The notes under the pieces are model-generated. The model had not been told where the DNA came from. It saw only the letters and a program-made list of their open reading frames with translations, and made no database searches. The position numbers were made by a program, and so were the translations under genes. Shown here in pieces: positions 30,601 through 41,426 of a DNA stretch of 64,000 nt. Source of the DNA: Parastagonospora avenae f. sp. tritici 18332-5 (lineage: Eukaryota; Ascomycota; Dothideomycetes; Pleosporales; Phaeosphaeriaceae). The stretch lies in contig JAFJTR010000071.1 in NCBI GenBank assembly GCA_022559985.1, positions 1 to 64,000 on the forward strand, written 5' to 3'. How positions within the stretch are numbered: the stretch's first letter is position 1; each line of letters begins with the position of its first letter.

Positions 30601-31767
30601 AATGGTCGTGTGTCCTCCTCGACAGTTCCTCGAAGATCGTCACCAGACTCGGAACGTCGACTCTTTTGCGTGCGACCCTGGGGGCCATGTGCTCTGCCTT
30701 CTTCCGTCTCAGCGGCTGATGTCGATCTGCGAGCGGTACGACGTCTTACAGTGTCTTCAGAATCCTGACGTTGACGTGACTGCCTGGCCTTCTCGATAGC
30801 AATCAAGGGCGCGTTGGAAACCTCGTCCAGTTTTGAGCTCTCGTCCAGTGCTCGGCGTTCGAAGCCCAAGGGCCTAGAGTCGCGAGAAGTGGTATTTAGT
30901 AGAGCAGTAGAAGGATGTTTCCTAGCTGACTCGGTCTCGTCCAGGCCAATATCTGTGGCAGGCAAGAGACTGTCTGGGATGGGCGAGTCTTGTCGTTTGG
31001 GTGCTGGGCGTTCAATCATGCTAGAATGATGTCCTTCAGCTTTCGGTTTGGCATGAAAATGGTGAGTGCGAGATGGGAGAGGTTCCTCTTCCTGGTGCTG
31101 GATCTTCTTGATTGATGTGGCAGCTGGCCTAGAAGGTGGGAAGATAGGAGCTGATCGGTTCTGCGATGCTTTACTCTCGAAGAAATGTTTCACAGCTTGC
31201 ACGGAGGTTGGCTTCGCGGGCTGACGTGACGGCACTGATCGCACCTCAGGCTCGGGCACGGTGGCTAGTCCATCAAGCTTAGCAGGAGCGCCTCGAGTAT
31301 TGAAGTGGAAAGCGCCTGCGGTGCGTGGTCGACCTTCAGTACTGGCACCGGCCTGAGACGGTGGTCCAGCGTCTGCTGGAGCTCTAGCTTCACGGTAAGG
31401 GTGCTCGACATTGTCTAAGACCTGGCCGTACCTATAGAGTAAAGAAGCAATCAGTATACCGCATGTGCTTGCTGCCGTGACCCACGTACGGATTTTTGCC
31501 TTGCAGATACGCAGGGGATTTTCGCCCAGAAGTCTCCTGTAGTTGGCCTGGCTGCTGAGGGAGTGGCAGTGTTGGCTGTTGGGTAGACTTGCGCCGAGAC
31601 GCGATCGTCCGCTGGTTTCTTTGTCCTTCGGTGCCTTGCTTCGCAGCAGATGCTTCGTACTCAACTCGTCGCGAACGAGCCGAGGGCTGCTGAGATGGCT
31701 CGCCAGGTCCCGTGTTGAGGGGACGGGAGCTTGGCTGTGATGTCGCTTGATCGAAACCACGGCGCAT
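24615..31767 (-). CDS. Very large, mostly disordered protein with R-x-P-T-R repeats
   Basis: Function unrecognised. Exon 1 is complement(31490-31767); after a 58-nt intron, frame continues from 31431 to a TAG at 28374-28376. The same frame resumes directly after that TAG and runs another 1252 codons to 24615. Two readings are possible. Either a 78-nt intron (28374-28451, donor GTGACT, acceptor CCTCTAG after a pyrimidine-rich tract) removes the TAG, giving 2338 residues, or the gene is split by a stop, giving 1111 residues plus an open remainder. Around residues 505-530 lies SCGHFSHM and then CRQC, possibly metal-binding; near 650-700 is a Cys/Gln/Pro region (MYQPMYQPTCQPVCQPQ). The C-terminal half is rich in RRPTRR and LPPSRQLTRQ motifs, then Pro/Tyr/Arg-rich sequence, ending RWGLGWGRG. 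Probably intrinsically disordered and phosphorylated; location unknown. Confidence 0.7.
26990..27205 (-). repeat. Four tandem copies of a 54-bp coding repeat
   Basis: Within the giant gene, units start about 27013, 27067, 27121 and 27175 (plus-strand coordinates), a period of exactly 54 bp. Each encodes 18 residues of the type PLPPSRQLTRQPTEPQAI, with changes mainly at the variable end. The copies are diverged, so this is an established coding repeat rather than a fresh expansion. Confidence 0.85.
28374..28451 (-). other. In-frame TAG, possible 78-nt intron
   Basis: The TAG that ends the first half of the giant gene sits at the end of TTTCTCTTCCGACCTCTAG, which looks like a good 3' splice site. 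A GTGACT donor 78 nt upstream is in phase: splicing joins a CAA codon to GAA and keeps the frame. The donor is weaker than others in the window (usually GTAAGT, GTACGT or GTGAGT). A true nonsense change, for example CAG to TAG, is the alternative. Confidence 0.5.
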
Positions 31768-32078
31768 TGCACGGAGGTCTTCGTACGCAGGCGGTGTAGG
31801 ATGGGATTAGATAGTGAGTGAAATGCTAGTATTCACGTGTAGAGAATTGGTAAAGTAAGAGAGTAGGAATTGAAATAAGGTGGTCAGTGTAGGGCTATAA
31901 AGAATGTGAATGCACTCAGTCCAGGTAATGTAAAGAAGACAGAAACGTGGCAAGGAAAGAAAGGGTGTACGGGCTGGTTTTAAAAAGCACCTTCTTGTCT
32001 TTTGCACATGGCAATCGCGCATGCTCCGCACCTGATACTATACATCTGGGTGCTGTACCCGCGAATCGCTATTTACAA
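31768..32078. promoter_or_regulatory. Upstream region of the giant gene
   Basis: 311 bp between the ATP synthase delta stop and the giant gene's ATG. It is AT-rich (31800-31990) and contains the presumed promoter and leader. An in-frame TAA lies 36 bases before the ATG at 31767, which supports that start. Confidence 0.45.
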
Positions 32079-32831
32079 TTACTTCAGCGCCGCCTGCAGG
32101 CTCTCGAGGACCTGTGCCTATTAGCAATTACTCAGCAACCCTAAGTACTCTTCTTACCTCGAGCTCAATCTTGGCCTCGGCGATGTCTGCCTCACTGCCG
32201 CTACCACTGGCAATCTTCTGCGCCTCGGCGATCTGGTTCCTGACAGCCTGTCACAGATTTAGCTGGCTGTTTTCTTTTGGATGAAGATGAATTCTACCTC
32301 GGCGCTAAAGTCCTCCAATGGGTAGCCCTCGACCGCGTTGATGCTGAGAACGGAATTGGGCTGCACAGTCGCGAATCCTCCGGACAGGAAGAACTGCTTG
32401 CTGCCGCCCTGCTCCTCGATGATCTCAACAAGACCGGGCTTCAGCTGCTCAATTGAGGGCACATGGTTGGCCAGAACACCCATATCACCGGTCTCAGCGG
32501 GAAGGTTGACCTGGACGCTGTATCATTTCTCTCATCAGTATTCGCGCGCCTTGGTGTTGAGGGATCGGGGAGTCTAGCAGCAGACGTACACATCCTGGGA
32601 CTTGTAGATAGACTATCGACACCTGGTCAGCTCAAAGTTTTCCAGATTATCCCGGGCAAATCCAATGCGCCAGCTTTGTCGACCACGGGCGATACATACC
32701 TGGTGCGGAAGAGCTAGGGACAGCTTGATCTTGTCTGAGGCGACCTCGGCGTAGCCTCTGCGCTGAATCGGGCGGGCGATGGCGGCAGGCCTCGCGCGGA
32801 CGGCGGCCCTGGCGATACGGAAGGAGTTCAT
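32079..32831 (-). CDS. ATP16: Mitochondrial ATP synthase subunit delta
   Basis: Five exons, complement(32079-32111, 32158-32247, 32298-32517, 32590-32612, 32700-32831), give 165 residues. This is the central-stalk subunit of F1 (homologue of bacterial epsilon). The N-terminus (MNSFRIARAAVRARPAAIARPIQRRGYAE) is a mitochondrial presequence. The beta-sandwich domain follows: KIKLSLALPHQSIYKSQDVVQVNLPAETGDMG, LANHVPSIEQLKPGLVEI, QFFLSGGFATVQP and SVLSINAVEGYPLEDF. It ends with the helical hairpin AEAQKIASGSGSEADIAEAKIELEVLESLQAALK. Exon 2 is only 23 nt and exon 5 only 33 nt. The intron after exon 3 has a GTAGAA donor. Confidence 0.95.
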
Positions 32832-33190
32832 GATGGATGGAGGGGTGGTGAGGATGCAATTGCTGGTCTGCCGGAGCTTGTTGGTGAATCTGCGAACCCG
32901 AAGTTCTGCGCTTGGCGGGTTTAGCCGATGATCTGCCGCCTACATCGCTAGCGCCCTTTGACGATTGAAGAGGTCCGGTCAAGTGCTTGATGGTATCACA
33001 GGTAATTCTAATAGATTGTTTCATATTACGGGCAGTATTGCATGCAGCAATTCGCCTGCTGTAGAAGTACGAACACGAACATCGTCTGTCTAGGGGTATC
33101 TCAAAAACAAAACGCCTGTGCCAAAGCATCCCAACAATCCACGATCTCAGCGGTCTCCGAGTACAAATTCAAGTACAGAGTGCCAGCATC
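32832..33190. other. Intergenic region upstream of ATP synthase delta
   Basis: Promoter side of the ATP synthase delta gene and 3' flank of SPC19. A minus-strand frame running from 33129 into the ATP16 exon is a shadow. Nothing else is seen. Confidence 0.4.
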
Positions 33191-33776
33191 TTAGTCGTCA
33201 TAGAACTGCTGCGGTGCTGCCATGCTCATGCGTAGCTGTCTTTCTCTCTGCTTCGCTTGCATCTCAAGTGTTTCCACCGCATAGCTCAACCGGTCCTTCT
33301 TTTGCTTCAGCTGCTTATATCGCAACTCTTGCTGTGCACTCATAGCCTTCCCGGTCGTTCCTCTTCGCGCCGCTCTGCTGTTTGGACGCGAACCAGTCGC
33401 CCCCGAGCCATCGCGTCCTAGCCGGCCGTCGTTAAGGTCGCACTTGGCGATGAGTGATTGCTCGCGTCGTTCGAGCTTGTCAAGATAGTTCTCGACTCGT
33501 TTTAAGAGGTTGTCGACTTCTGGCCGTATCTCTGAGAGCAGCGCAGACTGGGCAGTTTGAAGATCGGATTCAGAGATGAGTTCGAAATGCTGCAGATCAC
33601 TGTTAGGTTTACAACGGGGTCTCGATGTATGTGTGGCTTCTTACTCTTGTGGTCTGGAGCACCTTTGCCAGACGAGGGAAGTCATTCACGCCCTCGGCCA
33701 GAATGTTGATAGACGAGTCGAGCAATTGCATGCTATTCCTCAAGGATCCTACGCAACCTTCCAGCGGCGAACCCAT
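33191..33776 (-). CDS. SPC19: DASH complex subunit Spc19
   Basis: Two exons, complement(33191-33589, 33645-33776), give 176 residues. Spc19 is part of the DASH/Dam1 ring that couples fungal kinetochores to spindle microtubules. Recognisable segments are GSLRNSMQLLDSSINILAEGVNDFPRLAKVLQTTRHFELISE, IRPEVDNLLKRVENYLDKLERREQSL and the C-terminal coiled coil QQELRYKQLKQKKDRLSYAVETLEMQ..RQLRMSMA. The gene had to be assembled across the intron: joining TTR to HFEL requires the CTGCAG acceptor at 33590, not the TAACAG ten bases upstream. It is divergent from the ATP18 gene, 230 bp apart. Confidence 0.92.
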
Positions 33777-34006
33777 TTTGCAGTGTGATAGTCGAGTGAT
33801 AGCACTTCAAGTCCCTCTTGTTTCAGATGATAGCGTTGAAGTTGCGGGGTTGCGCTCAATCGCGGGAGGTAAACAGTCGATGTTGCCCGATGTTCTGCCG
33901 ACATGCCAAGATCGAAGTTCTGCAACCCGGACCGGCGAAGCTCAACCTCTACCAACGACCCCATCGCAATTGCAGCACTACCCATTGCAGCTTCATCTCA
34001 TACAAA
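33777..34006. promoter_or_regulatory. Presumed bidirectional promoter, SPC19 and ATP18
   Basis: The start codons are divergent with 230 bp between them. Open frames crossing this segment in both directions are shadows. No TATA box is obvious. Confidence 0.5.
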
Positions 34007-34455
34007 ATGGCTGGATTCCTCGGAAAGAAGTTCCCCGCCCCCGTCGGTACGTCAATTGGACATAAAAAAGCTCGGCGCTTGCGCCTCGAGGAGATAGCTA
34101 ACAAAGCTTCGCAGCCCGCCCCATGTGGCCTTTCTACATCTCCGGTACGTCGAACTGCCGGATTCACGATTAGGGGAGGATATTGCGAATAGCAAGAGCT
34201 GGAAACATGACCAAATGGGGCCTTCGGAATCGGGGTTGCTGGAACGAATGTGAGCGCAATACTGACAGAACCTGCCAGGCCTTGTCATCCTTTACGGTGT
34301 CAACTCAGCCGCGAACGCCATGGCAACAGGTTAGCATGAAACCCTGCACAGATCTGCGCTCTCTCGATCGCCGCAAATGCTGATTGTATCTAGCCGACGA
34401 GTACAAGAACGACCCCCGAAACCCCGCTGTAAAGAACCAATCGGCCAACCACTAA
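34007..34455 (+). CDS. ATP18: Mitochondrial ATP synthase subunit J
   Basis: Four very short exons, 34007-34046, 34115-34144, 34279-34329 and 34394-34455, give 60 residues, so no long open frame reveals this gene. The protein reads MAGFLGKKFPAPVARPMWPF, then YISGLVILYGVNSAANAMAT, then ADEYKNDPRNPAVKNQ. This matches subunit J (also called i) of F1Fo-ATP synthase: a short basic N-terminus, one membrane helix (FYISGLVILYGVNSAANA), and the conserved D-E-Y-K-N-D-P-R-N-P tail. It sits in the inner-membrane Fo sector near the dimer interface. Three of the four exons are 30-51 nt, and introns take up more than half of the gene. Confidence 0.92.
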
Positions 34456-36688
34456 ATCATTGCATGTGGAATCGTTGATGGAACAGGGCTCGAAGGGCAT
34501 GATGGGAGACACTGTACAATAGCCGCGGAAATGGAACTGCCAAGGGTACCTCGATTTGCAAGAGCTGTATAGACGTTGCGGATTCAAGCACAATACAAGC
34601 AACATCCACGAATGCCTGAGATAATGTGCCCGGGTATTCGAATCTACATTGCATTTGCCTCAATTGCTAGTTCTCTCCAAAGCAGATTCGAATGCGCCTT
34701 CACCAATTGGAGAACTGCATCTGGGGGACTGCCAGCAGAACGATGCTCTAGTCTGCGTACTTCAACAAAAGAAGTGTCTCAATTTCTACGCTTTCTCATC
34801 GCTCAGATTTGCAATATTGCATAATCGACCCCTATCGCAGGTCATCAATCACGACCGAATTTGCGCAAGGGAGTCTAATAGCCTGAAGCTATGCACAGTA
34901 GGTATTGCCAGGCTTCAACTGCGCCAGCGATGCCCTATGTATACACTCCGGCTATATGATGAGCTGCTATCTGTCGTATACTCGTCGCTTTCTACAATAC
35001 TTGATGACATATGCATGAATTTCACCACAAAATTTGCTTGTAAGTCTGGCTAACTCGAAATAAGTTTGGGACAACATATACCTTGGCGCTCGGGAGGAAC
35101 ACTGGCATTCTCGTCCTCATTCCCACATATCCAATGGGTGTCGGGCGCATCTCATTCTCCGGGGTTCATCCTCGAACCTACTCCCAGCCACTTAAGTGAG
35201 GGCAAGCGCCTGCTATGCCTGGTACGAGACAATCTTAGCAGCAACATGGCTCGGGAATCCTCCAGAGGGAGACCGAATAACGCGTTACGATATCCTAAAC
35301 ACATGCATATACGAGAACGATAATAATGACGCATGCAGGTCGTGAACCATGTGCATGCCTCTCGATGATTTCGCAATCAGCAGAACTTGTATCCAATGAG
35401 AGAATTTTACAACACGTGTACAGCTGTGGCTCGTCGTGTATGCGCTATACATTCTGTATAATCAAATTTCCTGTGGGCATTCTCTTGAAGCTTCAAGACA
35501 TCGGGATTTTGAGACAGGCGGTGTCAGAATGTGCATTCGGAGTACAGTCTCGATGTCGCTCTGCAAGCGACACCCGCTACGTGTGACCTGCCTGTTTCGA
35601 TGTGACTGAAAAACTCCGACGTTTGCACTTGGCCGGTGGGCGATCCACATCTGACCGTTTGGTGCCTTGCCACATCGCCGTAGCTGTCAAATGCGGCCAC
35701 GAACCGACCGTTTGGGACTTGGGTTGCAAGCTAGACGATGACGGACAGAGCGAAGACAGGGTCGGACCGTACTGCGTGGATCTACCTGGAACATAGTTCT
35801 CGATGGTGCGTGAATTTGTGGCCGTGTTACAGCTGGTGGACAGCTCGACGACGTGAGTCTCAGATGGTCCAGACGTTCAGTATAGTAATCAAGCGGAGGT
35901 GCATAAAGGGGCATGGAGAGATGCTACAGTAGAAGCCTCGGCATGATCTGGCCTAGAGGCTACGGCGCCTGAAACCGTTTGAAGCAGTGTTAAGGAGCGC
36001 AGGCTGGCTGGCGTGCCGAAGTCGAAAACGAGCCGAAGCTCTGACTGGGCAGCAAGATACCCGATCACTCAAGGGGACGATCGGCAGATGCTGCTGTGAA
36101 AGACATGCCTAGCGCGGATATCACGTGTGGCTGCGCCCAGCCAAGGTTGGCGGTAGCGACGGGCCTCACCAACTTGCATCGCTCCTCCCATCTCGCTCCC
36201 CCCAGCACCACAACCCCCGTGTGCGTTCTTTCAGAGGCCTCTTGCTGTCCCCGTGTGTGCAGCCGCCTCGTTGCACCTTATAAACATAGGAGCAAACGGT
36301 TTCTGATCGCTGCCCGCAATATATCGACGGTGCCGCTACCCGTTGGGCTCTTCATTCACGCCCTGTAAGTCCAGCTCAGCAGACGGTCCCGCCGCCCTGT
36401 GACTTCCTCCGCCCGTGCTCTACTTATCGCCCACAACGCACCTCTCTTACTCCTTGCACTCCTCTAACCTCACCTCACCTCACCTCGCGTTTCCCTTCTT
36501 GTCGCGGCTCTCGGCTGCCCGCTCCGCTTACTCACCGCCTTGTTGGCAAAAGCCTCTTACTGACCGGTACACCTGCAGCAGGCTGAACCCCATAACAACA
36601 GCGACCTTCCCAGCTCTGCCCACACCTTCTACTACAACACCACCCCCAACTACAGGTCAGCCTCCTCAAGGTTGAATTGCCAGCAACC
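34456..36688. other. Long intergenic region upstream of casein kinase I
   Basis: About 2.2 kb. Several ATG frames of 60-134 codons occur (the longest 34649-35053, plus strand) but none has recognisable features. A 14-bp palindrome lies at 35484-35497. TCACGTGT (E-box-like) is at about 36122. From about 36380 to 36660 the sequence is C/T-rich with CACCT repeats, as expected for a long pyrimidine-rich leader of the kinase gene. Confidence 0.5.
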
Positions 36689-38094
36689 ATGACGACAATG
36701 GTACGCCTCGACCCCGCTCGTCATCACGACACGAGCATGTATCCTCTACCAGGACCCAAGGCTGACCGCGTCACGTAGGATCTCCGTGTCGGCAACAAAT
36801 ACAGAATTGGCCGCAAGATTGGTAGCGGCTCTTTCGGTGACATCTACCTAGGTCCGTACAAGCTTCCTGTCGATGTCACCATAGCTAACCGTGTGCAGGT
36901 ACCAACATCATCTCCGGTGAGGAGATTGCCATCAAGCTCGAGAGCGTCAAGGCCAAGCACCCTCAGCTCGAGTATGAGGCTCGCGTCTACAAGTCGCTCG
37001 CTGGCGGTGTCGGCATCCCGTTCGTGCGCTGGTTCGGTACTGAGTGCGACTACAACGCCATGGTCTTGGACTTGCTCGGTCCCTCCCTGGAGGATCTCTT
37101 CAACTTCTGCAACCGCAAGTTCTCTCTGAAGACCGTGCTTCTCCTGGCCGATCAGCTCATCTCCCGCATTGAGTACATCCACGCCAAGTCGTTCATCCAC
37201 CGTGATATTAAGCCGGACAACTTCCTCATGGGCATTGGTAAGCGCGGTAACCAGGTTAATGTGATCGATTTTGGTCTCGCCAAGAAGTACCGCGATCCCA
37301 AGACGCACTTCCACATTCCATACAGAGAGAACAAGAACTTGACTGGTACCGCCCGCTATGCCAGCATCAACACTCACTTGGGTGTCGGTACGTGCTCTTC
37401 AACCCTACAGCTTGCGTCTTGTACTAACGTGAACAGAACAATCCCGCCGTGACGACATGGAGTCTCTTGGATACGTCATGCTCTACTTTTGCCGTGGATC
37501 CCTTCCCTGGCAGGGTCTGAAGGCGGCTACGAAGAAGCAGAAGTACGACCGCATCATGGAGAAGAAGATGACCACCCCCACCGAGGTGCTCTGCCGTGGC
37601 TTCCCCAACGAGTTTGCCATCTACCTGAACTACACTCGTTCCCTCCGCTTCGACGACAAGCCCGACTACTCGTACCTCCGCAAGATCTTCCGCGATCTCT
37701 TCGTCCGTGAAGGCTTCCAGTACGACTACGTCTTTGACTGGACCGTCTACAAGTACCAGAAGAACGCCCAAGCCATCGCTCAGGCAGCCAACCAGGGCCA
37801 GGGCGAGGAGGACGACAAGGGCCGTGGACGTCACGTCACCACCACTGCGGCTGCCAACGCTGGCACTGCGGCGGGTACCAAACGCGGACCTGTCAATGCA
37901 CGCCAGGAGGGCACCGGAATGTGAGTTCGACATATCTGATCCTCGTAAGGACTCCTCTCCTCTGCGTTTGGTGTTCGATACGCTTGGCGCTGGGGACGCC
38001 CCAGACAGAATTTACTAACCTCTCTTTTCTGTTCAGGCAGCTCCGTTCGGCCAATAAGCGTGGCGGGGACCAGTATGCTTCCGGTGGCTACTGA
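36689..38094 (+). CDS. Casein kinase I (Hhp1/CkiA type)
   Basis: Five exons, 36689-36700, 36779-36851, 36899-37387, 37437-37920 and 38037-38094, give 371 residues. Ser/Thr kinase with roles in DNA repair, growth and clock-type phosphorylation in fungi. Kinase features are IGRKIGSGSFGDIYLG (Gly loop), EIAIKLES (ATP-binding Lys), SFIHRDIKPDNFLMG (catalytic loop near residue 129), VIDFGLAKKYRDP and the CK1-specific GTARYASINTHLGVEQSRRDD. The C-terminal tail is Gln/Gly/Thr-rich, without the palmitoylated CC of Yck-type kinases, so a nuclear/cytoplasmic form is likely. The first coding exon is only 12 nt (MTTM). The second intron has an unusual GTCCGT donor, and the last intron splits the codon before QLRSANKRGG. 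Confidence 0.95.
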
Positions 38095-39014
38095 TTCATG
38101 ATGCGGCTTTCGATTCGTCATCTCAACTCTCTTGCGGAACCGGCTCGTTTGACTCGGTTTCGCTCAAGCATGGGAAATGCGGCACCGCCGTCCTAGTTCT
38201 ATATCGGACGGCAGTCGCTCCCACTCAACATCAGCTCACGGGTTCATTTCGTCGATTATCTAGTATCGGACCTTGCGACGCTCTGCGGTGCTTCGCATAC
38301 ACTTTGGCCCCTGGTTTCGACGATGCTCCCGGTCTTTCTGGAGGCTCGACCTACACGGTATTTCTTTATTGAAACAGCAATTACGCAGCCGGTAGCATGA
38401 ACTCAATTCTTGGTACCGGTCAGCATTCACGGAATACCACGAACCATTAGGCAAACCTTTACGGGATGGCTCCAGAAGAAGACTGATTTTTGTTTGGTTC
38501 CACGGCTCTCACCTCGTTTTAATCGCCTCCCCCCTTGCCCCTACGTGTTTTTGGTTCTCATCTTCACCTTTCCTTCGTGCGTTTCCCTCCTTCCGGACAT
38601 GGTCTGCCAGCTCGTGGGGAGGTTAAAGCTTATCAGGGGACGAACATAACTAAATTGCAAAACATGGCTCGAAAGAGCCCGAAGCTGAGTTGGTAGACCG
38701 GGCGGAGTGCTCTGATTTGCGGCTGGTATATGTGACGGACTTGTGAGGAGCCGCTGCTTCCGGGGAAGAATATATAGCTTGCGATCGTTGTGCTCGCAGA
38801 CGGTACGACTGGTCACGGTGGTTTACTTTACGTCACTTGCTTTAGAAATGGATTTCCCTGGGTTTCTCCTAATGCGGTGCATATAATCGTTGAGTCGTGA
38901 TGTGACGTACAAGTGTGTGTGAGTGATGTCTATCCAACCATGAGTGTTGTCCGATGCGCAGCCGGGTCTTGTACAGATGATATACACGATTTTACACTCC
39001 TCCGATTGCAGATG
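38095..39014. other. Convergent intergenic region, casein kinase I and RSM22
   Basis: Presumably the long 3' UTR of the kinase gene and the 3' flank of RSM22. Pyrimidine-rich around 38490-38600. No gene is seen. Confidence 0.4.
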
Positions 39015-41426
39015 TTACAAGTCTTCCAACACATCTGCCGTCTTTCTCCTTCCCTTGCGGCCACCACTTCCTCTGATCTTGCGATCACTCGTGTACCTTC
39101 CGTCCCGATCTCCTCTCAATATCCTTGCAGGCCCTTCCTCCACAGCCCTGCCATCCTTCTCCCCAATACCAATTTCCACGACAACTTGCTTCGCCTTCTT
39201 CATCTTGCGGCCCTTTTTGTCAAACTCGTCGTTTGGCCGACCCAGCCTCACATTCCGCGGTATCCTCGTCTTCGCGCCCAACGCCCACAAGTCACCCCAG
39301 CGAACTTTTCTCGCGTCGCGGAACGCCTGCTTTGAAAAGCTGCGCGGCACGGTCCAGCGCTCGAGAGTACCAGCGGGCGTGCACACGTCGAGGATAATGT
39401 GGCCGCGGCGCTTGAGAGCGGGGAGGATTAAGCGTGGCAGTGCAAGGGGATTCACGTCTTCCGGAGTCTGCAGGTCTGCGTCGATTTTCTCGGCATCAGT
39501 GGATGATTGGGAGATGTTTTTCCACTCGTGGCCTACAAATGCTGCGTCGGTTGTGTCCTTGCTCTGCGTAAAGCCCTTGCCGATCAAATCGTGTTCGGGG
39601 AGGCGTTGGTCGCGGCCGCGTTGGACGGCGAGGTAGGAGAATTGGACGTCTTCGTGGTTCTTGTCTTTGGCATTGAGGATGCGCTGGAGGTAAGGGGGGC
39701 GGATATAGCGTTGGGAGAAGAAGCAGAAGTCCTTGCGGCCGGCTGAGATACCGGGCGATGCGTACATGGGGCATTCAGAATGGTTGGTACAGGGGGCGAT
39801 AATCATGCCGGTTTCCTTGGCTGTGAAGCGTGTGTCTTCGTCGGGTTTGCTGACCTGCTCTTGGAGAGGCGTTTCGATGTGAGGGGAGTCTGGAGAGGAT
39901 ATGTGCTTGTTCAAGAGGAGTTCGCGGGCAGCAGCGATGACTTCAAAGCCCCGAGGCAGACCCTTCTCGAGGAGGATGAGGACGCCACCTTTGGGGTTCA
40001 GAAGTGACCAGTACTTTTGAACCTGTTCTTTCCTGAGGTATTCTTGTCGGAGAGACCAGAGGGTGTGTGGCGCAATGATGATATCGTAGACTTTTCGTGG
40101 TTGTTGCTCATTGACTTGTTCTTCTTTTGGTACGTTGTCGGGTAGTCGAGGAATGAAAGTTGTGTTATCCAGCAATCGACTCGCACGGTGTCGCAGCGTG
40201 TCCGAAGCAGTCAGCACCGTGGCTTTGCCTCGAGGCGCTTCGTCTTGTGATGTGTTTCCAGACTGTTCATGCAGTCGCTGCCACTCGGCTTGGAGAACCT
40301 CGTGCCATGCGAGCACACCAACACCGCCAGAGCCAGCATCGAGTATGGTGCCACCCTTCTTCTCCAGTATACGCTCCATCCAAGGAGAACCGAGTCGTCT
40401 GCGAACCTCTACCAAAGCGCTCATGACGCTGGCATATGTTCCTGGCTGGACAGACGCTATGTACGCATCCGCCTCGATATTACCCATGTCTGCCTGTGAG
40501 GGGTCGAGCGGGATCGCCTTCTGCTCTCTGCCCAGTCGCGCTGGGGGTGTGCTTGCAGACAGAGGCAGGCCTTGGCCACCAAATATACGGTTCGACGTCT
40601 CGGTGAGATGCTTGTGGTTCGCACGGGTTAGCAGAAGAGCTGTAGGGTCTACGAGGGTTTCTTTCGGCAAGAAGACGGTCGAGGGCGAGGGTTTGAAACG
40701 GCCAGCGAGCGTCAGCGGATGAGCTCGCATGAAGTCATCGTCCTCCACTTCTTCCATGTCTTCCAAATCTTCGGCTTCGTGGTGTGCCAAGCGACTTTGT
40801 TCGTAGACGCTGTCGTGATACCTCTGGGCCTTCTCTTCCTTGTGAATCTCCCACTCTTCTGGCGTCATGGTGGCTGCGTCGGGGTCTTCGCCATCCACCA
40901 CATCTTCTAGACTTTCGACATCCTCGGGCTCATCGACAAGCTCAATCTCTTCAAGCTCCCCGTCTGCGCCCTTTCGCAGCAGGACAATTGACCCGTCCTC
41001 CTGCTCCTCCTCTATGATTTCTTCTTCCTCTACAGCGGGCTCCAGCAATTCCTCGACCGTGTCGAAAAACAGAGGTTCTCCATATAGGCGCCGGTACACC
41101 TTGTATTCGGCCTCGCTGAGATATCCTCGTGGTAGCGAATCGCCGAACCGCTGCCTCGCTTGCCGTACGTTGACTTCGGTGTTGAGCTGCTCGATCGCTG
41201 CAGAAGGTGCGTAATCGCCGGCTGCTGCGGCTTCCTGGTCTGTCTGTCGTCGTGGCACTGTCGTCGATATCGCTCTTCGTTGCGTCCAATAGTGTGTGGC
41301 GGACGTTCGCGGCTTTTGCGGCGCAAGCTGCGCTTGAGATGGCAATCGGGCATTACGCGCCGTCGATATGGCGGATCGGAGCCGACATGACAGGCAAATA
41401 GTCTGTATGCCTCTCGTCTTCAGCAT
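39015..41426 (-). CDS. RSM22: Mitoribosomal small-subunit factor Rsm22 (METTL17-like)
   Basis: Single exon of 803 residues from the ATG at 41426; the frame continues six bases further but only to a GTG. Rsm22 proteins are methyltransferase-like factors needed for assembly of the mitochondrial small ribosomal subunit. The N-terminus is a mitochondrial presequence (MLKTRGIQTICLSCRLR). GYLSEAEYKVYRRLYGEPL precedes a long acidic stretch. The methyltransferase-like core has YASVMSALVEVRRRLG, GGTILDAGSGGVGVLAW (AdoMet loop), VYDIIIAPHTLW and GGVLILLEKGLPRGFEVIAAAR. Cysteines in APCTNHSECPM and GRKDFCFFSQRY, near residues 540-570, match the iron-sulfur ligand region known from METTL17. The C-terminus is very basic (RKIRGSGGRKGRRK). 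Confidence 0.93.
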   Translation of the reverse strand: MLKTRGIQTICLSCRLRSAISTARNARLPSQAQLAPQKPRTSATHYWTQRRAISTTVPRRQTDQEAAAAGDYAPSAAIEQLNTEVNVRQARQRFGDSLPRGYLSEAEYKVYRRLYGEPLFFDTVEELLEPAVEEEEIIEEEQEDGSIVLLRKGADGELEEIELVDEPEDVESLEDVVDGEDPDAATMTPEEWEIHKEEKAQRYHDSVYEQSRLAHHEAEDLEDMEEVEDDDFMRAHPLTLAGRFKPSPSTVFLPKETLVDPTALLLTRANHKHLTETSNRIFGGQGLPLSASTPPARLGREQKAIPLDPSQADMGNIEADAYIASVQPGTYASVMSALVEVRRRLGSPWMERILEKKGGTILDAGSGGVGVLAWHEVLQAEWQRLHEQSGNTSQDEAPRGKATVLTASDTLRHRASRLLDNTTFIPRLPDNVPKEEQVNEQQPRKVYDIIIAPHTLWSLRQEYLRKEQVQKYWSLLNPKGGVLILLEKGLPRGFEVIAAARELLLNKHISSPDSPHIETPLQEQVSKPDEDTRFTAKETGMIIAPCTNHSECPMYASPGISAGRKDFCFFSQRYIRPPYLQRILNAKDKNHEDVQFSYLAVQRGRDQRLPEHDLIGKGFTQSKDTTDAAFVGHEWKNISQSSTDAEKIDADLQTPEDVNPLALPRLILPALKRRGHIILDVCTPAGTLERWTVPRSFSKQAFRDARKVRWGDLWALGAKTRIPRNVRLGRPNDEFDKKGRKMKKAKQVVVEIGIGEKDGRAVEEGPARILRGDRDGRYTSDRKIRGSGGRKGRRKTADVLEDL

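Noticed and set aside
34649..35053. A 134-codon plus-strand frame in the long intergenic region
   Set aside because: No features and no sign of intron-linked neighbours.
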